Shown here: positions 6,530 to 8,067 of the stretch, piece by piece
Position numbering within the stretch: position 1 is the stretch's first letter
Layout: the number at the start of each line of letters is the position of its first letter
Source: Betaproteobacteria bacterium
GTDB lineage: Bacteria; Pseudomonadota; Gammaproteobacteria; Burkholderiales; SG8-39
Direction of reading: 5' to 3'
Assembly (NCBI GenBank): GCA_019509895.1
Contig: JAEKLK010000017.1
Coordinates: 1 to 8,067 of the forward strand
Length of the DNA stretch: 8,067 nucleotides
Made by a program: the position numbers and the translations under genes
The notes under the pieces: generated by a model
The model's input: only the letters and a program-made list of their open reading frames with translations
Databases searched by the model: none
Told to the model about the DNA's origin: nothing

Positions 6530-7538
6530 AGACGGTGGCAGCGATGCGGCTCTCGACCTGCGGCATGACTTCGCGCGCGAGGAGCGTCATCGAGCGCTCG
6601 ACCAGCGCCGGATCCAGCGCGCCGAAGTTGTGCATCGTGGCGACGTGGCGGATACCCATCTCGTGCAGCTGGCACATCTTCTCGGCCACGTTCTCCACGG
6701 AGCCGAACAGGTTGATGCCGTTGGCGATGATGTCCTCGTAGACGTGCTTCTTCGCGTACAGGCGCGTATCGACGTACAGGTCGTACGCCTCCTTCGCCTG
6801 CTGCTTCGCTTCCTCGTCGGAGCGGGCGACGTAGGTATGCAGCGTGAACACATGATCGTCATCGTCCTGCGGCATGCCGGCCTCGGCGCGGCCCTTGCGG
6901 TACTCGGCCATCATCGTGCCGATATCGGCGAAGTCTTTGCACGACGCATACGGCACGGTGAAGATGCGGTTCTTCTGCTTGCCGACGTGGTAGGCGGCCT
7001 CGCGCGCCAGCACCGCAACATAGATGGGCGGCACACGGCCCTCGTGCGGCCGGACGTTGAGCACCACCTTGTCGCTCGCGGAGAACTGTCCTTTGTACGC
7101 GAGCGTCTCGCCCGCCATCAGGCGCTTGACGATGTCGAGGTTCTCGTTGAAGCGGTCGCGCTTTTCCTTGGGCTCCTTGCCATAGCCGACGAACTCGTGG
7201 GCGAGGTAGCCCGAGCCGACGCCGAACACCAGGCGCCCGCCGCTCATCATGTCGACCATCGAATAGGTCTCCGCAATGCGACGCGGATCGTGGAAGGTCA
7301 GGATGGAAATCGCGGTACCCAGGCGAATGCGCCGCGTGCGCTGCGCGAGCGCCGAGAGCATCACGGCCGGATCGGGCACCACGCCGTATTCGTGGAAGTG
7401 GTGCTCGGCGCAGAAGAACGTGTCGTAGCCCAGGCGCTCGGCCAACTCGCACGAATGGATCACCTGCTGATAAAGCTGCGGCACGGTGCGCGCGAGCTTC
7501 GGGTAGTGGTCGTTGACGGAGAACAGCGAGTAGCGCAT
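6528..7538 (-). CDS. LLM class flavin-dependent oxidoreductase (bacterial luciferase-like)
   Basis: This is a luciferase-like monooxygenase-superfamily enzyme of 336 aa with a TIM-barrel fold, using reduced FMN or F420. Signatures are GYDTFFCAEHHF (37-48), with the AEHHF motif seen in LuxA-like members, TRRIRLGTAISILTFHDPRRIAE (68-90), DMMSGGRLVFGVGSGY (96-111) with the glycine-rich phosphate-binding loop, and RPHEGRVPPIYVA (163-175). The C-terminal helices include MGIRHVATMHNFGALD (294-309). ATG at 7538 is chosen because GGAG (7543-7546) precedes it by 4 nt and MRYSLFSV opens the first beta strand. The longer open frame to 7730 would run antisense through the divergent regulator. The gene heads a pair with the VOC gene and is divergent from the IclR regulator. 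Family reactions include Baeyer-Villiger or epoxidising oxygenation, desulfonation and amine-oxide or nitrilotriacetate cleavage. I infer a catabolic monooxygenase, but the substrate and cofactor choice are open. Confidence 0.92.
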   Translation of the reverse strand: MRYSLFSVNDHYPKLARTVPQLYQQVIHSCELAERLGYDTFFCAEHHFHEYGVVPDPAVMLSALAQRTRRIRLGTAISILTFHDPRRIAETYSMVDMMSGGRLVFGVGSGYLAHEFVGYGKEPKEKRDRFNENLDIVKRLMAGETLAYKGQFSASDKVVLNVRPHEGRVPPIYVAVLAREAAYHVGKQKNRIFTVPYASCKDFADIGTMMAEYRKGRAEAGMPQDDDDHVFTLHTYVARSDEEAKQQAKEAYDLYVDTRLYAKKHVYEDIIANGINLFGSVENVAEKMCQLHEMGIRHVATMHNFGALDPALVERSMTLLAREVMPQVESRIAATV

Positions 7539-7542
7539 GGCA

Positions 7543-7546
7543 CTCC
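7543..7546 (-). promoter_or_regulatory. Shine-Dalgarno of the LLM oxidoreductase gene
   Basis: GGAG on the minus strand lies 4 nt before the ATG at 7538. It supports this start over the upstream in-frame ATG at 7730, which lies inside the divergent gene. Confidence 0.65.
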
Positions 7547-7553
7547 AAATGGA

Positions 7554-7582
7554 ATTACAATATGTGTAACGAATTTTACTAA
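7554..7582 (-). promoter_or_regulatory. Putative sigma70-type promoter of the LLM-VOC pair
   Basis: On the minus strand TTAGTA (complement of 7577-7582) and TGTAAT (complement of 7554-7559) are separated by 17 bp. They match TTGACA at three of six positions and TATAAT at five of six. Transcription would start near 7547, leaving a leader of about 9 nt that includes the GGAG site. The -10 overlaps one arm of the palindrome at 7555-7569, where a bound regulator could block or modulate RNA polymerase. Confidence 0.4.
7555..7569. repeat. Small inverted repeat TTACA-N5-TGTAA, candidate regulator operator
   Basis: The arms TTACA (7555-7559) and TGTAA (7565-7569) are perfect reverse complements around a 5-bp spacer, centred in the AT-rich divergent spacer. 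They do not extend outward. IclR regulators bind short palindromes between divergent genes, so this is the natural candidate site, but five-base arms also occur by chance in AT-rich DNA. Confidence 0.4.
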
Positions 7583-7589
7583 TCGAAAC

Positions 7590-7595
7590 TATAAT
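7590..7595 (+). promoter_or_regulatory. Perfect TATAAT hexamer just before the iclR-type gene
   Basis: TATAAT matches the sigma70 -10 consensus exactly, but it ends one base before the GTG start at 7597. The -35 region (around 7566-7573) is poor. If used, transcription would start near 7602, inside the annotated reading frame. Either the real promoter lies upstream (for example ACTAAT at 7578-7583), the start codon is further in, or the hexamer is fortuitous. Confidence 0.3.
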
Positions 7596-7596
7596 C

Positions 7597-8067
7597 GTGC
7601 AAGCCGCCCGGCAGCGCGCCGGCATCAATTCGCTCGAGGTCGGCCTGCGCCTGGCGAAGGTGCTTGCCGAGGACGGTCTGCCGCTGCCGCTGAAAGACCT
7701 CGCCGCGCGCGCGCATATGCCGCCGGCCAAGGCGCACCGCTATCTTGTCAGCCTGATCCGCGCCGGCCTCGCCGAGCAGGATCGCGAAGGCAGCCGTTAC
7801 CGTCTCGGGCCGCTCGCGATTGAGCTCGGTCTCGCCGCGCTCGGCGCCATGGATGTCATCAAATTCGGCGCCGAGATCATTGCGGAGCTTTGCGCCGAGG
7901 TTGACGAGACGGTGCTGCTCGCGATCTGGGGCAACAAGGGTCCGGTGGTCGCGCGCTGGGAAGAATCGTCGCGGCCGGTAGCAACTAACGTGCGGGCAGG
8001 CTGGGTGATGCCGCTCGCCAATTCCGCCACCGGCCGACTGTTCGCCGCTTACCTACCCACTGCACTG
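7597..8067 (+). CDS. IclR family transcriptional regulator (N-terminal part, truncated by right edge)
   Basis: I translated 157 residues from GTG 7597 to the window edge with no stop; the family is about 250-270 aa. The N-terminal winged helix-turn-helix spans about residues 9-72: INSLEVGLRLAKVLAEDG, then LPLKDLAARAHMPPAKAHRYL (recognition-helix region), then the wing with LAEQDREGSRYRLGP. The C-terminal GAF-like effector domain starts at about 85, and ETVLLAIWGNKGPVVARWEES and the VMPLANSATGRLFAAYLP segment are typical. An in-frame TAA at 7567-7569 limits the start to 7570 or later. GTG 7597 is the only standard start before the helix-turn-helix, and it has no Shine-Dalgarno sequence. The gene is divergent from the LLM-VOC pair, so control of those genes through the shared spacer, plus self-control, is likely. 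IclR effectors are usually small organic or aromatic acids; which one applies here cannot be seen. Confidence 0.93.
   Translation, partial: MQAARQRAGINSLEVGLRLAKVLAEDGLPLPLKDLAARAHMPPAKAHRYLVSLIRAGLAEQDREGSRYRLGPLAIELGLAALGAMDVIKFGAEIIAELCAEVDETVLLAIWGNKGPVVARWEESSRPVATNVRAGWVMPLANSATGRLFAAYLPTAL

Noticed and set aside
7539..7730. 64-residue N-terminal extension of the LLM protein
   Set aside because: It would cover the divergent promoter spacer and the start of the IclR gene. The ATG at 7538 has its own GGAG site and opens the conserved first strand.
6480..7823. 447-residue plus-strand frame across the VOC, LLM and iclR genes
   Set aside because: It runs antisense to two clear enzymes and crosses the promoter spacer into a wrong frame of the regulator. 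It contains no domain.
1..8067. Mobile elements, CRISPR repeats, RNA genes or defence systems
   Set aside because: I found no transposase-like or integrase-like frames, no regularly spaced repeats, no tRNA-like or rRNA-like segments and no defence-type domains. The genes share similar GC-rich codon use with no sign of an inserted island.

Overview
The window is GC-rich, densely coding chromosomal DNA. It most likely comes from a betaproteobacterium of Burkholderiales type. The grounds are a homodimeric-type pyruvate dehydrogenase E1 (AceE) divergent from folD, a folD-prlC-exonuclease III run, and a lone Bug/TctC-type periplasmic binding protein, a family greatly expanded in that group. This placement comes from gene content and protein similarity as I remember it, not from a search. 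No rRNA, tRNA, CRISPR array, insertion sequence or phage gene is visible.

Left part (1-4943). The N-terminal 397 residues of aceE lie on the minus strand and run off the left edge. A 90-bp divergent spacer separates aceE from a plus-strand run of folD (5,10-methylene-THF dehydrogenase/cyclohydrolase), prlC (M3 zinc oligopeptidase A) and an exonuclease III-type AP endonuclease. The junctions are a 4-nt ATGA overlap and a 1-nt TAGTG overlap, so these three genes look like one translationally coupled housekeeping operon.

Middle (4944-5937). A TctC/Bug-family solute-binding protein follows after a 25-bp gap with a near-perfect Shine-Dalgarno sequence. It has a cleavable signal peptide with a twin-arginine-like start. 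No TctA or TctB membrane partner lies in the window.

Right part (5924-8067). Two minus-strand genes, a luciferase-like (LLM) flavin-dependent oxidoreductase followed by a VOC-fold (glyoxalase/extradiol dioxygenase-like) protein, form a tight pair with a 10-nt gap. They are read divergently from an IclR-family regulator that is cut off by the right edge. The 58-bp spacer between LLM and iclR is sharply AT-rich. It holds a small palindrome (TTACA-N5-TGTAA) on the likely LLM promoter and a perfect TATAAT one base before the regulator's only plausible start codon. The arrangement suggests a small inducible catabolic module: the IclR protein senses a small acid, and the LLM and VOC enzymes process the substrate. 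The tail-to-tail Bug protein may capture the substrate or a related acid. The substrate cannot be read from the sequence.

The left half is ordinary core metabolism. The only part that could be an undescribed system is the IclR/LLM/VOC (plus Bug) set, and even there every component belongs to a known family.
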